Assembly: GCA_016866775.1 (NCBI GenBank)
Contig: VGLJ01000009.1
Coordinates: forward strand, 1 to 64,000
DNA from: Candidatus Rokuibacteriota bacterium
GTDB taxonomy: Bacteria > Methylomirabilota > Methylomirabilia > Rokubacteriales > CSP1-6
Direction: 5' to 3'
DNA: 64,000 bases
Shown: piece after piece, positions 50,929-59,625 of the stretch
Layout: each line of letters starts with the position of its first letter
Numbering within the stretch: the stretch's first letter is position 1
The notes under the pieces: model-generated
What the model was told of the DNA's origin: nothing
What the model saw: the letters and a program-made list of their open reading frames with translations, nothing else
Database searches by the model: none
Made by a program: the position numbers and the translations under genes

Positions 50929-52344
50929 ATGACCGCGTATCACTTCTCGGGTATCGCGGGCCAGGGCACGAACCCGCTCGCGCGTCTGATGCGCGCGTGG
51001 GGCCACAGCGTGCAGGGCTCCGATCGCGCCTTCGATCAGGGCAAGCAGCGCGAGCTCGCGGCGACGCTCGCCACGCTCGGCATTCGCCTCCTGCCGCAGG
51101 ATGGCACCGCGATCGGTGCCGGCCTCGAGCGGTTCGTCTACTCGACCGCCGTCGAGGCGGAGACGCCCGAGGTACGGGCGGCGCGCACGCTCGGCATCGA
51201 GCGCGTGCCGCGGCCCGCGCTGCTCGCCGAGGTCGTCAACGGCGGCAATCCGGGCGTCGCGGTCGCGGGGACGAGCGGCAAGAGCACGGTGACCGGGATG
51301 ATCGGCTGGATGCTCCGTGACGCGGGCGTGCCGGCGACCGTCCTCGGCGGCGCCGCGCTCGTCGGCGAAGGCGTGATCGGCTGCTTCGCCGCCGGTCCAC
51401 ACGACGGTCCGGTCGTCGCCGAAGCGTGCGAGTCCGACGGCACGCTGGTCGGCTATCACCCCGGCATCGGCCTCATCCTCAACGTGAGCCGCGACCACGC
51501 GGAGATGGAGTCGCTCCGCGAGCAGTTCACGACGTTCGCCAAGCAATCGCGCACGCTGTGGGTGAACGCGGCGAGCGCGGAGGCGCGCGCGATCGGCGCG
51601 GCCGTCGACGCGCGCACGTTCGGCGTGGCCGACGACGCGGACGCGCGGCTGGTCGTGGAGAGCGCGGGGCCGGATCGCGCGCGCGGCACGCTGGTGGCCG
51701 ACGGTGCGCGCATCGCGCTCGACATTCCGCAGCCGGGACGGCACAACCTCGAGAATGCCGCGGCCGCGGCCGCGGTCGCGCACACGCTGGGCGTCGCGCC
51801 GGCAGCCATCGCGCGCGCGCTGGCCACGTTCCCCGGCGTCGCGCGCCGCTTCGACGTCGTCGGCACGACCGCGCGCGGTATCCGCGTGGTGGACGACTAC
51901 GCGCACAACGCGGACAAGATCCGCGCCGCCGTCACCACCGCGCAGGCGGCGGCCCGCGTCGTCGCCGTCTTCCAGCCGCACGGCTTCGGGCCGGCGCGCT
52001 TTCTGCGTCCGGAGCTCGCCGCGCTGCTGCCGCGGCTGCTGCGGCCGGACGACCGGTGGTGCTACGCGGAGATCTTCTACGCGGGCGGCACGGTGGCGAA
52101 GGACCTCTCGAGCCGCGAGCTCGCGGCCGATCTGCCCTCGGCGCTGCGCGCGGGCTACGCGAAGGACCACGCGGCGGTCGTCGACTGGGTGACGCGCGAA
52201 GCGAAGCCCGGCGACACCGTGCTGATCATGGGCGCGCGCGACCCCGACCTCCCCGCCCTCGCCCGCGCCGCCTTCGCCGCGCTCGATTCGCTATACTCCG
52301 GCATCGTCACCGCCGGAGGGAGCCATGCCCACGATCGAGCGTAA
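50929..52344 (+). CDS. mpl: Mur ligase family protein, Mpl (UDP-MurNAc:tripeptide ligase) type
   Basis: The product is 471 residues. The N-terminal UDP-binding Rossmann domain has FSGIAGQGTNPLARLMRAWGHSVQGSD. The ATP-binding domain has AVAGTSGKSTVTGMIGWML (P-loop 114-120) and NVSRDHAEM. The C-terminal ligase domain has FPGVARRFDVVGTTARGIRVVDDYAHNADKI and ILIMGARDP-like VLIMGARDPDL. The start and domain order match MurC/Mpl. Mpl joins UDP-MurNAc to the recycled tripeptide. I favour Mpl over MurC because no cell-division/mur cluster is present, but this is not decisive. The ribosome site is GGGGAGAG. The 3' end overlaps the next gene by 20 bases. Confidence 0.75.
   Translation: MTAYHFSGIAGQGTNPLARLMRAWGHSVQGSDRAFDQGKQRELAATLATLGIRLLPQDGTAIGAGLERFVYSTAVEAETPEVRAARTLGIERVPRPALLAEVVNGGNPGVAVAGTSGKSTVTGMIGWMLRDAGVPATVLGGAALVGEGVIGCFAAGPHDGPVVAEACESDGTLVGYHPGIGLILNVSRDHAEMESLREQFTTFAKQSRTLWVNAASAEARAIGAAVDARTFGVADDADARLVVESAGPDRARGTLVADGARIALDIPQPGRHNLENAAAAAAVAHTLGVAPAAIARALATFPGVARRFDVVGTTARGIRVVDDYAHNADKIRAAVTTAQAAARVVAVFQPHGFGPARFLRPELAALLPRLLRPDDRWCYAEIFYAGGTVAKDLSSRELAADLPSALRAGYAKDHAAVVDWVTREAKPGDTVLIMGARDPDLPALARAAFAALDSLYSGIVTAGGSHAHDRA
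52292..52297 (+). promoter_or_regulatory. Candidate -10 box (TATACT) inside the end of the Mur ligase gene
   Basis: TATACT lies 27 bases before the ATG at 52325, giving a leader of about 20 bases with GGAGGGAG as ribosome site. It is inside the upstream coding region. No clear -35 is seen. Confidence 0.3.
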
Positions 52345-53059
52345 CGGCGCCGCCATCTACTACGAGGAGTTCGGCCAGGGCTTTCCGATCCTGACGTTCG
52401 CCCCGGCGGGGCTGCAATCCACCATCGCGGTGTGGAGCCAGCCGTCGGCGCCCATCAACCCGACGACGGAGTTCGCGTCGAGCTTCCGCGTGATCGCGAT
52501 GGATCAGCGGAACGCCGGCGGCAAGTCGCGCGCGCCGATCAGCGCGCAGGACGGCTGGCACAGCTACCTCGGTGACCACCTCGCGGTGCTCGACCATCTG
52601 AAGATCGAGCGCTGCCACCTGTACGGCCAGTGCATCGGCGGCTCGTTCATCATGAGCATGCTGAAAGCCGCGCCCCGGCGCGTCGCATCGGCGGTCCTCG
52701 CGCAGCCGATCGGCCGCGTCGCCCCCGCGCTGCCCCCGCGTCCGCCGCGCTTCGAGGGGTGGGCCAAGACGCTGACCGACCACCCCGAAGTGAACGAGGC
52801 GGTGCTGGACTCGTTCTACAAGAACCTCTACGCGCCGGGCTTCGTCTACAGCGCCGACCGCGCGGTGGCGGGGGCGTGCACGACGCCGTGCCTGGTGATG
52901 GCCGGCAACGACGAGGCGCACCCGTATCCGATTTCGGAGGAGCTGGCGAAGATCCTGCCAACGGCCGAGTTCATTCAGGAGTGGAAGACGGGAGCCGCGC
53001 TCGACTCCGCGCGCGTGCGCGTCAAGGAGTTCCTGACGAAGCACACGCCGCGCGCGTAG
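52325..53059 (+). CDS. Alpha/beta hydrolase-fold protein with a cysteine at the nucleophile position
   Basis: The product is 244 residues with alpha/beta hydrolase order: YYEEFGQGFPILTFAPAGLQS, VIAMDQRNAGGKSRAP, and nucleophile elbow LYGQCIGGSF with C103 where most have Ser. A late strand is CLVMAGNDEAHPYP with a candidate acid. The usual C-terminal His loop reads QEWKTGAALDSARVRV and holds no obvious His. Dienelactone hydrolase also uses Cys but keeps its His. It may have altered catalysis or be non-catalytic. The ribosome site GGAGGGAG precedes the ATG, and the gene overlaps the Mur ligase end. Confidence 0.83.
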   Translation: MPTIERNGAAIYYEEFGQGFPILTFAPAGLQSTIAVWSQPSAPINPTTEFASSFRVIAMDQRNAGGKSRAPISAQDGWHSYLGDHLAVLDHLKIERCHLYGQCIGGSFIMSMLKAAPRRVASAVLAQPIGRVAPALPPRPPRFEGWAKTLTDHPEVNEAVLDSFYKNLYAPGFVYSADRAVAGACTTPCLVMAGNDEAHPYPISEELAKILPTAEFIQEWKTGAALDSARVRVKEFLTKHTPRA

Positions 53060-53080
53060 CGCGCGCCGCCGCCGCGCTCG

Positions 53081-53608
53081 TCAGGGGCGCGAGAACCTCT
53101 GCGCGTTGCCCATGTGCGGCCACGCGTACTGCTGGACGTTCGTCAGGATCTGCTTCAGGTGGTTGCGGTCGTGATGCACCCATTCCTGGAGCAGGTCCGC
53201 GACCCCGAGCTCGCCGACGGTCGGATGCAGGCCGACGCGCGCGAGAGCGTCGGGGCGCAGCGCGGCGACGAGCGCGACGCTCTGCTCGCGGACCTGCAGC
53301 ATCTCGACGAGGAGCGCATCGGCGCCCTTCTCGCAGTCCTTTCGTGCCTTCGAGACCTCGGCCGGATCCCACGGCTCCAGCTTCGGGCGGCCGTTCGCCA
53401 GGATGATCCGGATGCGGCCGGCGAACCCGCGGCGCTCGGCCTCGATGATGTGACCGAGCACGTCCTTGACACACCACTCGCCCGCCGCGGGATGCCAGCG
53501 CAGGATCGCGTCGGGGAGCGCGTGGACCTCGGCGGCGAACGCGGCCGCCGCGCCGCGCAGCATGGACGCCACGACGGACGGGCCGAGCGGAGTCGGCGTG
53601 ACAGACAT
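53081..53608 (-). CDS. DinB/YfiT-like four-helix metal-binding protein
   Basis: This 175-residue DinB superfamily protein has AFAAEVHALPDAILRWHPAAGEWCVKDVLGHIIEAERRGFAGRI in the first helices, with the metal His in VLGHIIE. The C-terminal pair is in LLQEWVHHDRNHLKQI. The three-His pattern marks a nickel or zinc site as in bacillithiol-S-transferase-like proteins. The function is not known. It converges on the alpha/beta hydrolase, and upstream (53609-53681) lies a hairpin that may end the ABC operon. Confidence 0.83.
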   Translation of the reverse strand: MSVTPTPLGPSVVASMLRGAAAAFAAEVHALPDAILRWHPAAGEWCVKDVLGHIIEAERRGFAGRIRIILANGRPKLEPWDPAEVSKARKDCEKGADALLVEMLQVREQSVALVAALRPDALARVGLHPTVGELGVADLLQEWVHHDRNHLKQILTNVQQYAWPHMGNAQRFSRP

Positions 53609-53659
53609 CGGATGCAGTCTGACACGCGTTCGTCGAGCCCGTCCAGCGCGCGTCAGGCC

Positions 53660-53676
53660 CCCGGCTTCGAGCCGGG
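53660..53676 (-). terminator. Hairpin downstream of the ABC permease genes
   Basis: CCCGGCT (53660-53666) pairs perfectly with AGCCGGG (53670-53676) around TCG. It starts six bases after the permease stop at 53682 on the minus strand. There is no clear T-run, so it may slow rather than stop transcription. Confidence 0.35.
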
Positions 53677-53681
53677 ATTCG

Positions 53682-54428
53682 TCACTGATCCCGCCAGTGG
53701 GAAAGGCGGTCGTTCAGCCAGTCGAGCGACAGCACGATCGCGATGGACGCGGCGGACACGAGCGCCGTGGCGGCGAAGAGCTCGGGGGCCTTGAAGCCGT
53801 TGGCGAGCGCCCCCATGACCGCGCCCATCCCGCGCACGCCGGCGAACATCTCGACCACCAGCACGCCGAGCAGGCAGAAGACGATGCCGAGCCGCATCCC
53901 CGCGAGCATCGAGGGCACGACCGCGGGCAGGATCACCTTCCAGTAGAGCTGCCACGTGCTCGCGCCGTACGCGCGCGCGACGGTGATCAGGGTGCGGTCG
54001 ACGTCCCTGACACCGCCGATCACGAGCAGCATGATCGGGAACGTCGCGTGCAGCGTGCCGTAGAGGATCGCCGGCGTCGTGCCGAAGCCCGTCAGCAGGA
54101 TGATCCACGGCAGGATGAGGATCTTCGGGATGCCGTAGGCCGCGATGACGAACGGGTTCAGCACGTCGCGCAGCACGCGCACGGAGCCGACGACGATCCC
54201 GAGGCTCACGCCGAGGACGACCGCGATCGCGTAGGCGATGGCGGTCTTCGCGAGCGTGTCGCCGAGGCCGCCGAGCGCACGGTCGCCGATCGTGCCGAGG
54301 GCGTGCACGACCGCCGACGGCGCGGGCACGAACGCGGCGTCGACCCAGCCGAGCCGGGCGGCGGCTTCCCACGCCGCGACGAGCGCGACGATCGACACCA
54401 CCTGCAGCGCGCGCACGCGCATCGTCAC
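53682..54428 (-). CDS. ABC transporter permease, SsuC/TauC family (distal copy)
   Basis: This 248-residue six-helix permease of the nitrate/sulfonate/taurine type has VVSIVALVAAWEAAARLG at the start, the long first loop with APSAVVHALGTIGD, and the EAA-type loop VARAYGASTWQLYWKVILPAVVPSMLAGMRLGI. It is the last gene of the ABC set and overlaps the preceding permease by four bases. Two non-identical permeases, one ATPase and no binding protein are encoded here, so the complete importer needs a binding protein from elsewhere. Confidence 0.9.
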   Translation of the reverse strand: MTMRVRALQVVSIVALVAAWEAAARLGWVDAAFVPAPSAVVHALGTIGDRALGGLGDTLAKTAIAYAIAVVLGVSLGIVVGSVRVLRDVLNPFVIAAYGIPKILILPWIILLTGFGTTPAILYGTLHATFPIMLLVIGGVRDVDRTLITVARAYGASTWQLYWKVILPAVVPSMLAGMRLGIVFCLLGVLVVEMFAGVRGMGAVMGALANGFKAPELFAATALVSAASIAIVLSLDWLNDRLSHWRDQ

Positions 54429-55171
54429 TCGCTCCAGCGCTGGGCGCGGTGCTCGACGAGACTCGCCAGCGCGTCCGAGGCGACGATCAGCACGAGCGTG
54501 ACGAGCACGAGCGCGACGTAGTCGGCGGTGCGCAGGAGGCCGTACGCGTGGTTGATCAGCGAACCGATCCCCTGCCGCGAGCCGAGGATCTCGCCGACGA
54601 TCACGCCGATGACCGTGAGGGCGAGCCCGGTGCGCAGGCCGCCGACGAGCGTGAACATCATCGCCGGCACCATCACCTTCACGAACGTCGTCAGCGGCGT
54701 CGCGCCGAACGCGCGGGCCACCGTGACGAGCTGCGGGCTCACCTGGCGGATGCCGGCCAGCACGGCGAGCGTGATCGGGAAGAAGCCGAGCAGGAACCCG
54801 AACGCGATCTTCGACGAGGAGTCGAGGCCGAAGAACAGCATCAGCGACGGGTACCAGACGACCGCGGGCACGGCGTAGAGCGCGGCGAGGATCGGGCCGT
54901 ACGCGCGGCCGAGCGTGCGGTAGAGGCCGAGCGCGAAGCCGATCGCGAGGCCGGCGAGCACGGCCATCGCGTAGGCGATGGCGATCTCGCGCGCGGTCAC
55001 GAGGAGATGGCGCGGCAGCTCGGGATAGCTGTCGAGCGTCAGCACCCGCACGAGCGCCGGGAGCACGACCGAAGGTGGCGCCGAGAGCAGCGGGTTGCTG
55101 AAGCGGGCGGCGCCTTCCCAGGCGAGCACCAGGGCGAGCACGAGCGCGAGCCGGATGGCGGCGACGGTCAC
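54425..55171 (-). CDS. ABC transporter permease, SsuC/TauC family (proximal copy)
   Basis: This 248-residue partner permease has VTVAAIRLALVLALVLAWEGAARFSNPLLSAPPSVVLPAL at the N-terminus, the EAA-loop VARAFGATPLTTFVKVMVPAMMFTLVGGLRTGLALTVIG and GSRQGIGSLINHAYG. The GTG start at 55171 overlaps the stop of the ATPase gene (GTGA). Together with 53682 it probably forms a heterodimeric pore, which is less common than the homodimer usual in this family. The substrate is not known. Confidence 0.9.
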   Translation of the reverse strand: MTVAAIRLALVLALVLAWEGAARFSNPLLSAPPSVVLPALVRVLTLDSYPELPRHLLVTAREIAIAYAMAVLAGLAIGFALGLYRTLGRAYGPILAALYAVPAVVWYPSLMLFFGLDSSSKIAFGFLLGFFPITLAVLAGIRQVSPQLVTVARAFGATPLTTFVKVMVPAMMFTLVGGLRTGLALTVIGVIVGEILGSRQGIGSLINHAYGLLRTADYVALVLVTLVLIVASDALASLVEHRAQRWSE

Positions 55172-55950
55172 GTCGACTCGGCGATCGCGCGCAGCGACTC
55201 CTCGCGGATCTCGCCCCAGAGCTTCGCGCGGAGGGCGACGATCTCCGGCGACTCGATCGCGCGCGGATAGTCCATCGGCAGGTCGAGCACCAGCTTGACG
55301 CGTCCCGGGCGCGCGGTCATCACCGCCACGCGCGTCGAGAGCGAGACGGCTTCCTGCAGGCTGTGCGTGACGAAGATGACCGTCTTGCGCGTGCGGCGCC
55401 AGATCTCGAGCAGCCACTCGCCCATGAGCACGCGCGTCTGCTCGTCGAGCGCGCCGAAGGGCTCGTCCATCAGCACGATCTTGGTGTCGAGCGCGAGCGC
55501 GCGCGCGATGGCCACGCGCTGCCGCATGCCGCCGGAGAGCTCGCGTGGATACTTCGCGGCGAACGGGCGGAGACCGAGCGGGCCGAGCAGGTCGCTCGCG
55601 ATCCGCCGCCGCTCCGCGCGTGGCGTCCCCTGCAGCTCGAGCCCGAACTCGACGTTCTCGAGCGCGGTCCGCCAGGGAAACAGCCCGGGATCCTGGAAGA
55701 CGGTGGCGACGCGCGTGGGATCCGGCCCGTCGACGGCCGCGCCGTCGACGCTGATATGGCCGTCATCGGGCGTCGCGAGCCCGCCGATCATGGCGAGCAG
55801 CGTGGACTTGCCGCATCCGGAGGGCCCGATGATTGTGCAGAACTCACCTTCGGAGACGCCGAGCGACACGTCTCTCAGCGCTTCGACGACGCCCGAGCGC
55901 GTCGTGTAGCGCTTCGACACACGGTCGACCACGATGAGCGCGCCCGCCAC
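55168..55950 (-). CDS. ABC transporter ATP-binding protein, SsuB/TauB (nitrate/sulfonate) family
   Basis: This 260-residue ATPase has Walker A GPSGCGKST (42-50), Q-loop VFQDPGLFPWRTALENVEFGLEL, signature ELSGGMRQRV, Walker B IVLMDEPFGALDEQTR and switch FVTHSLQEAVSLSTRV. The QDPGLFPW segment is typical of the TauB/SsuB group. The start is taken as GTG 55950 (VAGALIVVDRVSKRY). It is not well supported by a ribosome site, and a GTG 18 bases further in is possible. The gap to the upstream acyl-CoA dehydrogenase is 35 bases, so transcription may continue through from the acyl-CoA genes. Confidence 0.9.
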   Translation of the reverse strand: MAGALIVVDRVSKRYTTRSGVVEALRDVSLGVSEGEFCTIIGPSGCGKSTLLAMIGGLATPDDGHISVDGAAVDGPDPTRVATVFQDPGLFPWRTALENVEFGLELQGTPRAERRRIASDLLGPLGLRPFAAKYPRELSGGMRQRVAIARALALDTKIVLMDEPFGALDEQTRVLMGEWLLEIWRRTRKTVIFVTHSLQEAVSLSTRVAVMTARPGRVKLVLDLPMDYPRAIESPEIVALRAKLWGEIREESLRAIAEST

Positions 55951-55985
55951 GTCGAGAGGATACTCGACGCAGCCGCGAACGCGGC

Positions 55986-57125
55986 TCAGAGCTGGAGGAT
56001 TTCTCGCGCGATGGCCAGGCGCTGGATCTCGGAGGTGCCCTCGCCGATCTCGGTGAGCTTGGCGTCGCGGAAGATGCGCTCGACGGGAAACTCGGTGATG
56101 TAGCCCGCGCCGCCGTGGATCTGCACGGCGCGCGTCGCGGCCTTCATCGCGGCTTCGGACGCGAAGAGCTTCGCCATCGCCGCCGCGTGCATGGCCGGAC
56201 GGCCCTGGTCCTTGAGCCACGCCGCGCGCAGCGTGAGCAGGCGCGCGATCTCCACGTCCGTCGCCATCTCCGCGATCATCCCCTGCAAACCGTTGAACTC
56301 GGCGAGCGTCTTGCCGAACGCGTGGCGCTCCTTCATGTACCTCACGGCCTGGTCGACGGCGGCCTGCGCGATCCCGACGGCCATCGCGGCCATCGCGATG
56401 CGCCCGCCTTCGAGGACCTGCATCGCCTGGATGAAGCCCTGGCCGCGCTCGCCGATGAGGTTGCCGGCGGGAAGCCACGCGTCCTCGAAGATCAGCGGCG
56501 CGGTGTCGGAGGCGTGCAGCCCGAGCTTGCGATACGGCCGCCCCGGCGTGAAGCCCTTCGTGCCCTTCTCGACGAGGAACGCGGACACGCCCTTCGCGCC
56601 GCGGGGAGACGTTCGCGCCATCACCACCGCCACGCCGCCGACGCTGCCGTTGGTGATGAACGCCTTCTCGCCGTTCAGCACGAAGCCGCCGTCGCGCTCC
56701 TCGGCGCGCGTGCGCAGCGCCGCCGCGTCGGAGCCCGCGCCCGGCTCGGTGAGGCCCCACGCGGCGAGCATCTCGCCCGACGTGAGCTTCGGCAGGTACT
56801 TCGCCTTCTGCGCCTTCGAGGCGTGCATGGCGATGTGGTTGGTGCCGAGCGAGTTGTGCGCCCACATCCCGATGCCGACCGAGGCGTCGCCGCGATTCAG
56901 CTCCTCGACGATCAGCGCGTAGGAGACGTAGTCGAGGCCGGCGCCGCCGTAGTCCGGATCGACGAGCACGCCGAGGAAGCCGAGGCTCGCGAGCTTGGCG
57001 AAGATCTCGTGCGGGAACTCGTGGCGCTCGTCGTACGGCGCGATCTTCTCGCCGAGCTCCGCGTCCGCGAACTGCCGCGCGACGTCGCGGACCTGCTGCT
57101 GGTCTGCCGACAGCTCGACGTCCAT
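55986..57125 (-). CDS. Acyl-CoA dehydrogenase
   Basis: This 379-residue FAD enzyme of the short/medium-chain acyl-CoA dehydrogenase family has [33 protein letters not shown] at the start, [22 protein letters not shown] for FAD and substrate contacts, [26 protein letters not shown] and [22 protein letters not shown]. The terminal [17 protein letters not shown] carries the usual catalytic Glu. It is followed directly by ABC genes and preceded by the B12 subunit two bases away. It probably oxidises a short or branched acyl-CoA, passing electrons to the ETF encoded at 62369-64000. It is a paralogue of the enzyme at 61224. Confidence 0.92.
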   Translation of the reverse strand: MDVELSADQQQVRDVARQFADAELGEKIAPYDERHEFPHEIFAKLASLGFLGVLVDPDYGGAGLDYVSYALIVEELNRGDASVGIGMWAHNSLGTNHIAMHASKAQKAKYLPKLTSGEMLAAWGLTEPGAGSDAAALRTRAEERDGGFVLNGEKAFITNGSVGGVAVVMARTSPRGAKGVSAFLVEKGTKGFTPGRPYRKLGLHASDTAPLIFEDAWLPAGNLIGERGQGFIQAMQVLEGGRIAMAAMAVGIAQAAVDQAVRYMKERHAFGKTLAEFNGLQGMIAEMATDVEIARLLTLRAAWLKDQGRPAMHAAAMAKLFASEAAMKAATRAVQIHGGAGYITEFPVERIFRDAKLTEIGEGTSEIQRLAIAREILQL

Positions 57126-57127
57126 CG

Positions 57128-57532
57128 TCAGACCGCGGCGCGGATGTGCTCGCGCACGAAGCGCACGATGTCCTGGGTGGAGGTGCCCGGCGTGAACAGC
57201 TCCTTCACGCCCATGGCCTTGAGCGCCGCGATGTCCTCGGGCGGGATGATGCCGCCGCCGAAGACGGCGACGTCGTCCGCGCCCTTCTCCTTCAGGAGCT
57301 CCAGCACGCGCTTGAAGAGATAGTTGTGCGCGCCGGACAGCACGCTGAGGCCGATGGCGTCGGCGTCCTCCTGGATCGCCGTCGCCACGATCTGCTCCGG
57401 CGTCTGGTGGAGGCCGGTGTAGATGACCTCGAACCCGGCGTCTCGGAGCGCCCGCGCAACGATCTTCGCGCCCCGGTCGTGGCCGTCGAGCCCCGGCTTG
57501 GCGACGACGACGCGCACGGATCGCTCCGTCAT
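57128..57532 (-). CDS. Cobalamin-binding (small) subunit of acyl-CoA mutase
   Basis: This 134-residue stand-alone B12-binding domain has DGHDRG (D16, H18, G21; the D-x-H-x-x-G motif whose His replaces dimethylbenzimidazole), then [38 protein letters not shown] and [12 protein letters not shown] with [11 protein letters not shown]. Its size matches the IcmB-type small subunit. The large catalytic subunit is at 59626, three genes upstream (ilvE, DinB and HIT lie between), so the two halves are in one operon but not adjacent. The ATG overlaps the HIT stop by four bases. Confidence 0.92.
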   Translation of the reverse strand: MTERSVRVVVAKPGLDGHDRGAKIVARALRDAGFEVIYTGLHQTPEQIVATAIQEDADAIGLSVLSGAHNYLFKRVLELLKEKGADDVAVFGGGIIPPEDIAALKAMGVKELFTPGTSTQDIVRFVREHIRAAV

Positions 57533-57954
57533 CCCTTGCCTCCGAGCGCGACCCGGATCTTCTCGGCGTTCGCCAGGATCTCGTCGCGATTGCCGGGCGT
57601 GAGCTGCCAGTCGAAGCCCTTGCCGTCGCGCACGAACCGCGGGATCAGGTGCAGGTGCAGATGCGGCACCGACTGGAAGGCCGCCGCGCCGTTGGCCTGC
57701 AGCATGTTCAGGCCGTCCGGCTTCAGCGCGTCGCGCAGCGCCCGCGCCACCCGCTTGGCCGCCGTGATGGCCGCCGCCAGATCCGCGGCGTCCGCGTCGA
57801 ACAGCGTCGGCTCGTGCGCCTTGATGATCACCAGGGTGTGCCCGGGGTTGAGCGGGTTGATGTCCATGATCGCGAAGGTGCGCTCGTCTTCGTAGATCTT
57901 CGCGGAGGGAATCTGCCCGTCGCGGATCTTGCAGAACACGCAGTCGCCAGTCAT
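57529..57954 (-). CDS. HIT family protein (nucleotide hydrolase/transferase)
   Basis: The product is 141 residues, with [46 protein letters not shown] typical of the HINT branch, ending with the catalytic triad [10 protein letters not shown]. It probably hydrolyses nucleoside phosphoramidates or similar adenylylated compounds. The ATG at 57954 overlaps the stop of the DinB gene (ATGA), and its own stop overlaps the B12 subunit start. Its presence inside an acyl-CoA operon may simply reflect co-transcription. Confidence 0.9.
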   Translation of the reverse strand: MTGDCVFCKIRDGQIPSAKIYEDERTFAIMDINPLNPGHTLVIIKAHEPTLFDADAADLAAAITAAKRVARALRDALKPDGLNMLQANGAAAFQSVPHLHLHLIPRFVRDGKGFDWQLTPGNRDEILANAEKIRVALGGKG

Positions 57955-58448
57955 GCGGAGGCCCCCACTTTCGCCACGACGTCCTCCATCCGGTATCCGT
58001 AGATCTGCGGCGGCTCCGTCCCGGCGAGGGCGAGCCACGCGTCGAGCTGGCTCCTGTGATGGATCTCGTGCTCGGCCATCGCCATGAGGAAGCGCCACGC
58101 GCTGACGGTGCCGCCCTCCAGATCACGCAGCTTCTCGCGCAGCCGCGCGTCCGGCAGTGCCCCGAGCCGCGCCATCTCCACGCGGTGCACCTCGTCGAGC
58201 GTGGCGCGCGTCGCGTCCCACGCCGCGAACGGCGCGACGTCGAGGTCGGTCGTGAACCGGTCCTCCACGACCTTGGTGACGAAGAACCGCTCGGCGCCCG
58301 CGATGTGCCGCACGATCTGCCCGCACGTCCACTCGGTCTCGCGCGGCCGATAGGTCGCGGACTCCTCCGTGACGCGGGCGACGGCGGCGAGCGTCCGCCG
58401 CCGGACCCCGTCGAAGTACTGCACGAACTCCGCGACCGATGTGATCAC
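57951..58448 (-). CDS. DinB-like metal-binding four-helix protein
   Basis: The product is 165 residues with a GTG start at 58448. [40 protein letters not shown] contains the first metal His, and [22 protein letters not shown] carries the C-terminal His pair (EHEIHH). It is of the DinB_2 type. Similar proteins bind nickel or zinc and may act as thiol transferases. It is unrelated in detail to the DinB protein at 53081. It lies seven bases after ilvE and is coupled to the HIT gene. Confidence 0.85.
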   Translation of the reverse strand: MITSVAEFVQYFDGVRRRTLAAVARVTEESATYRPRETEWTCGQIVRHIAGAERFFVTKVVEDRFTTDLDVAPFAAWDATRATLDEVHRVEMARLGALPDARLREKLRDLEGGTVSAWRFLMAMAEHEIHHRSQLDAWLALAGTEPPQIYGYRMEDVVAKVGASA

Positions 58449-58455
58449 GCCGCCC

Positions 58456-59526
58456 CTAGACGGTGACGGTCCAGCCGTGCGGGTCGGCGGTCGTGCCGTA
58501 CTGGATGCCGACGATCGTGTCGTAGAGCTTCTGCGTCAGCGGCCCGATGCCGCCGCCGTTCACGACGATGCGCTCGCCCTTGTACGCGAGCTCACCGACG
58601 GGCGAGATGACGGCCGCCGTGCCCGTGCCCCACACTTCCTGGAGCGTGCCCGTGTGGGCGGCGCCGACGAGCTCGTCGATGGTGATCGGCCGCTCCGACA
58701 CGCGCAGCTTCCACTCGCGCAGCAGCGCCAGCACCGAATCGCGCGTGACGCCCGCGAGGATCGTTCCCGCGAGCGGCGGCGTGATGATCTCGTCGCCGAT
58801 CTTCATCATGATGTTCATCGTGCCCACTTCCTCGATGTACTTCCGGTGCACGCCGTCGAGCCAGAGCACCTGCGTGAAGCCTTCGTGCTTCGCGTCCTCG
58901 GCCGCGTGGAGGCTCGCCGCGTAGTTGGCGGACGTCTTCGCCTCGCCCAGGCCGCCGACGACGGCACGGACGTAGGTGTCGATGACCTTGATCTTCACGG
59001 GCGCCATGCCCTCGGGGTAGTACGCGCCGACGGGCGAGAGGATGACGAAGTAGAGGTACTTCTTCGCCGGGCGCACGCCGAGGAACGGCTCGCTCGCGAT
59101 GATCGTCGGGCGAATGTAGAGCGACGTGCCGACCATCGACGGCACCCAGTCGCGGTCGATGTCGACGAGCGTGGTGAACGACTTCATCACCAGCTCGGGA
59201 TCGAGCGGCGGGATGCACATTTTCTCCGCGGTGCGGTTCAGGCGCGCCACGTGCTTGTCCGGGCGGAAGAGCCGGATCGTGCCGTCCTTCCCGCGGAACG
59301 CCTTCAGCCCCTCGAACAGGCCCTGGCCGTAATGCAGCACGGCCGTGGCCGGGTCGAGCGCGAGCGGGCCGTACGGCTCGACGCGCGGGTCGTACCAGCC
59401 CTTCTCGTCCTCGAAGTCGACGAGGAACATGTGATCCGTGAAATCCGTGCCGAAGGCCAGGTCCTTGTCCTTCGGCTTCTCCTTCTTCTGCGCCACCTTC
59501 GTGATGTGGATCGCGTCCCCACTCAT
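58456..59526 (-). CDS. ilvE: Branched-chain amino acid aminotransferase
   Basis: This 356-residue fold-type IV PLP enzyme, long (BCAT/ScrFIA) form, shows LALDPATAVLHYGQGLFEGLKAFRGKDGTIRLFRPDKHVARLN, SLYIRPTIIASEPFLGVRP, the PLP lysine K197 in GGLGEAKTSANYAAS and the phosphate loop GTGTAAVISPVGEL. It interconverts Leu, Ile and Val with their 2-oxo acids. Placed among acyl-CoA dehydrogenases and a mutase, it could be the first step of valine or isoleucine degradation. The ribosome site is AGGGGAG. A 99-base gap with a small open frame precedes it. Confidence 0.95.
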   Translation of the reverse strand: MSGDAIHITKVAQKKEKPKDKDLAFGTDFTDHMFLVDFEDEKGWYDPRVEPYGPLALDPATAVLHYGQGLFEGLKAFRGKDGTIRLFRPDKHVARLNRTAEKMCIPPLDPELVMKSFTTLVDIDRDWVPSMVGTSLYIRPTIIASEPFLGVRPAKKYLYFVILSPVGAYYPEGMAPVKIKVIDTYVRAVVGGLGEAKTSANYAASLHAAEDAKHEGFTQVLWLDGVHRKYIEEVGTMNIMMKIGDEIITPPLAGTILAGVTRDSVLALLREWKLRVSERPITIDELVGAAHTGTLQEVWGTGTAAVISPVGELAYKGERIVVNGGGIGPLTQKLYDTIVGIQYGTTADPHGWTVTV

Positions 59527-59539
59527 GGTGTCTCCCCTG

Positions 59540-59611
59540 CTATGCGGAATCCGGTGAGCCGGGTGCCCTCGTCAGTCGCGCGATCGTCGCACCGCGTCCA
59601 AGCCACGCCAT
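59540..59611 (-). CDS. Possible 23-residue small open reading frame ahead of ilvE
   Basis: An ATG at 59611 preceded by AGGGGAGACAGTG opens a frame of 23 codons (MAWLGRGATIARLTRAPG...) ending just before the ribosome site of ilvE. The upstream site resembles those of ilvE and etfA (GGGGAGAC). It has only two Leu and one Ile, so it is not an obvious branched-chain attenuator peptide. Apart from this frame I see nothing in 59527-59625. Confidence 0.25.
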   Translation of the reverse strand: MAWLGRGATIARLTRAPGSPDSA

Positions 59612-59625
59612 GGTCACTGTCTCCC

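Noticed and set aside
53655-53680. tRNA-like T-arm (CTTCGAG loop in a G/C stem)
   Set aside because: No acceptor, D-arm or anticodon arm can be built around it; it is more likely a simple hairpin after the ABC genes.
59527-59625. Branched-chain amino acid attenuator leader before ilvE
   Set aside because: The small open frame has few Leu/Ile/Val codons and I see no strong alternative stem-loops with a T-run.
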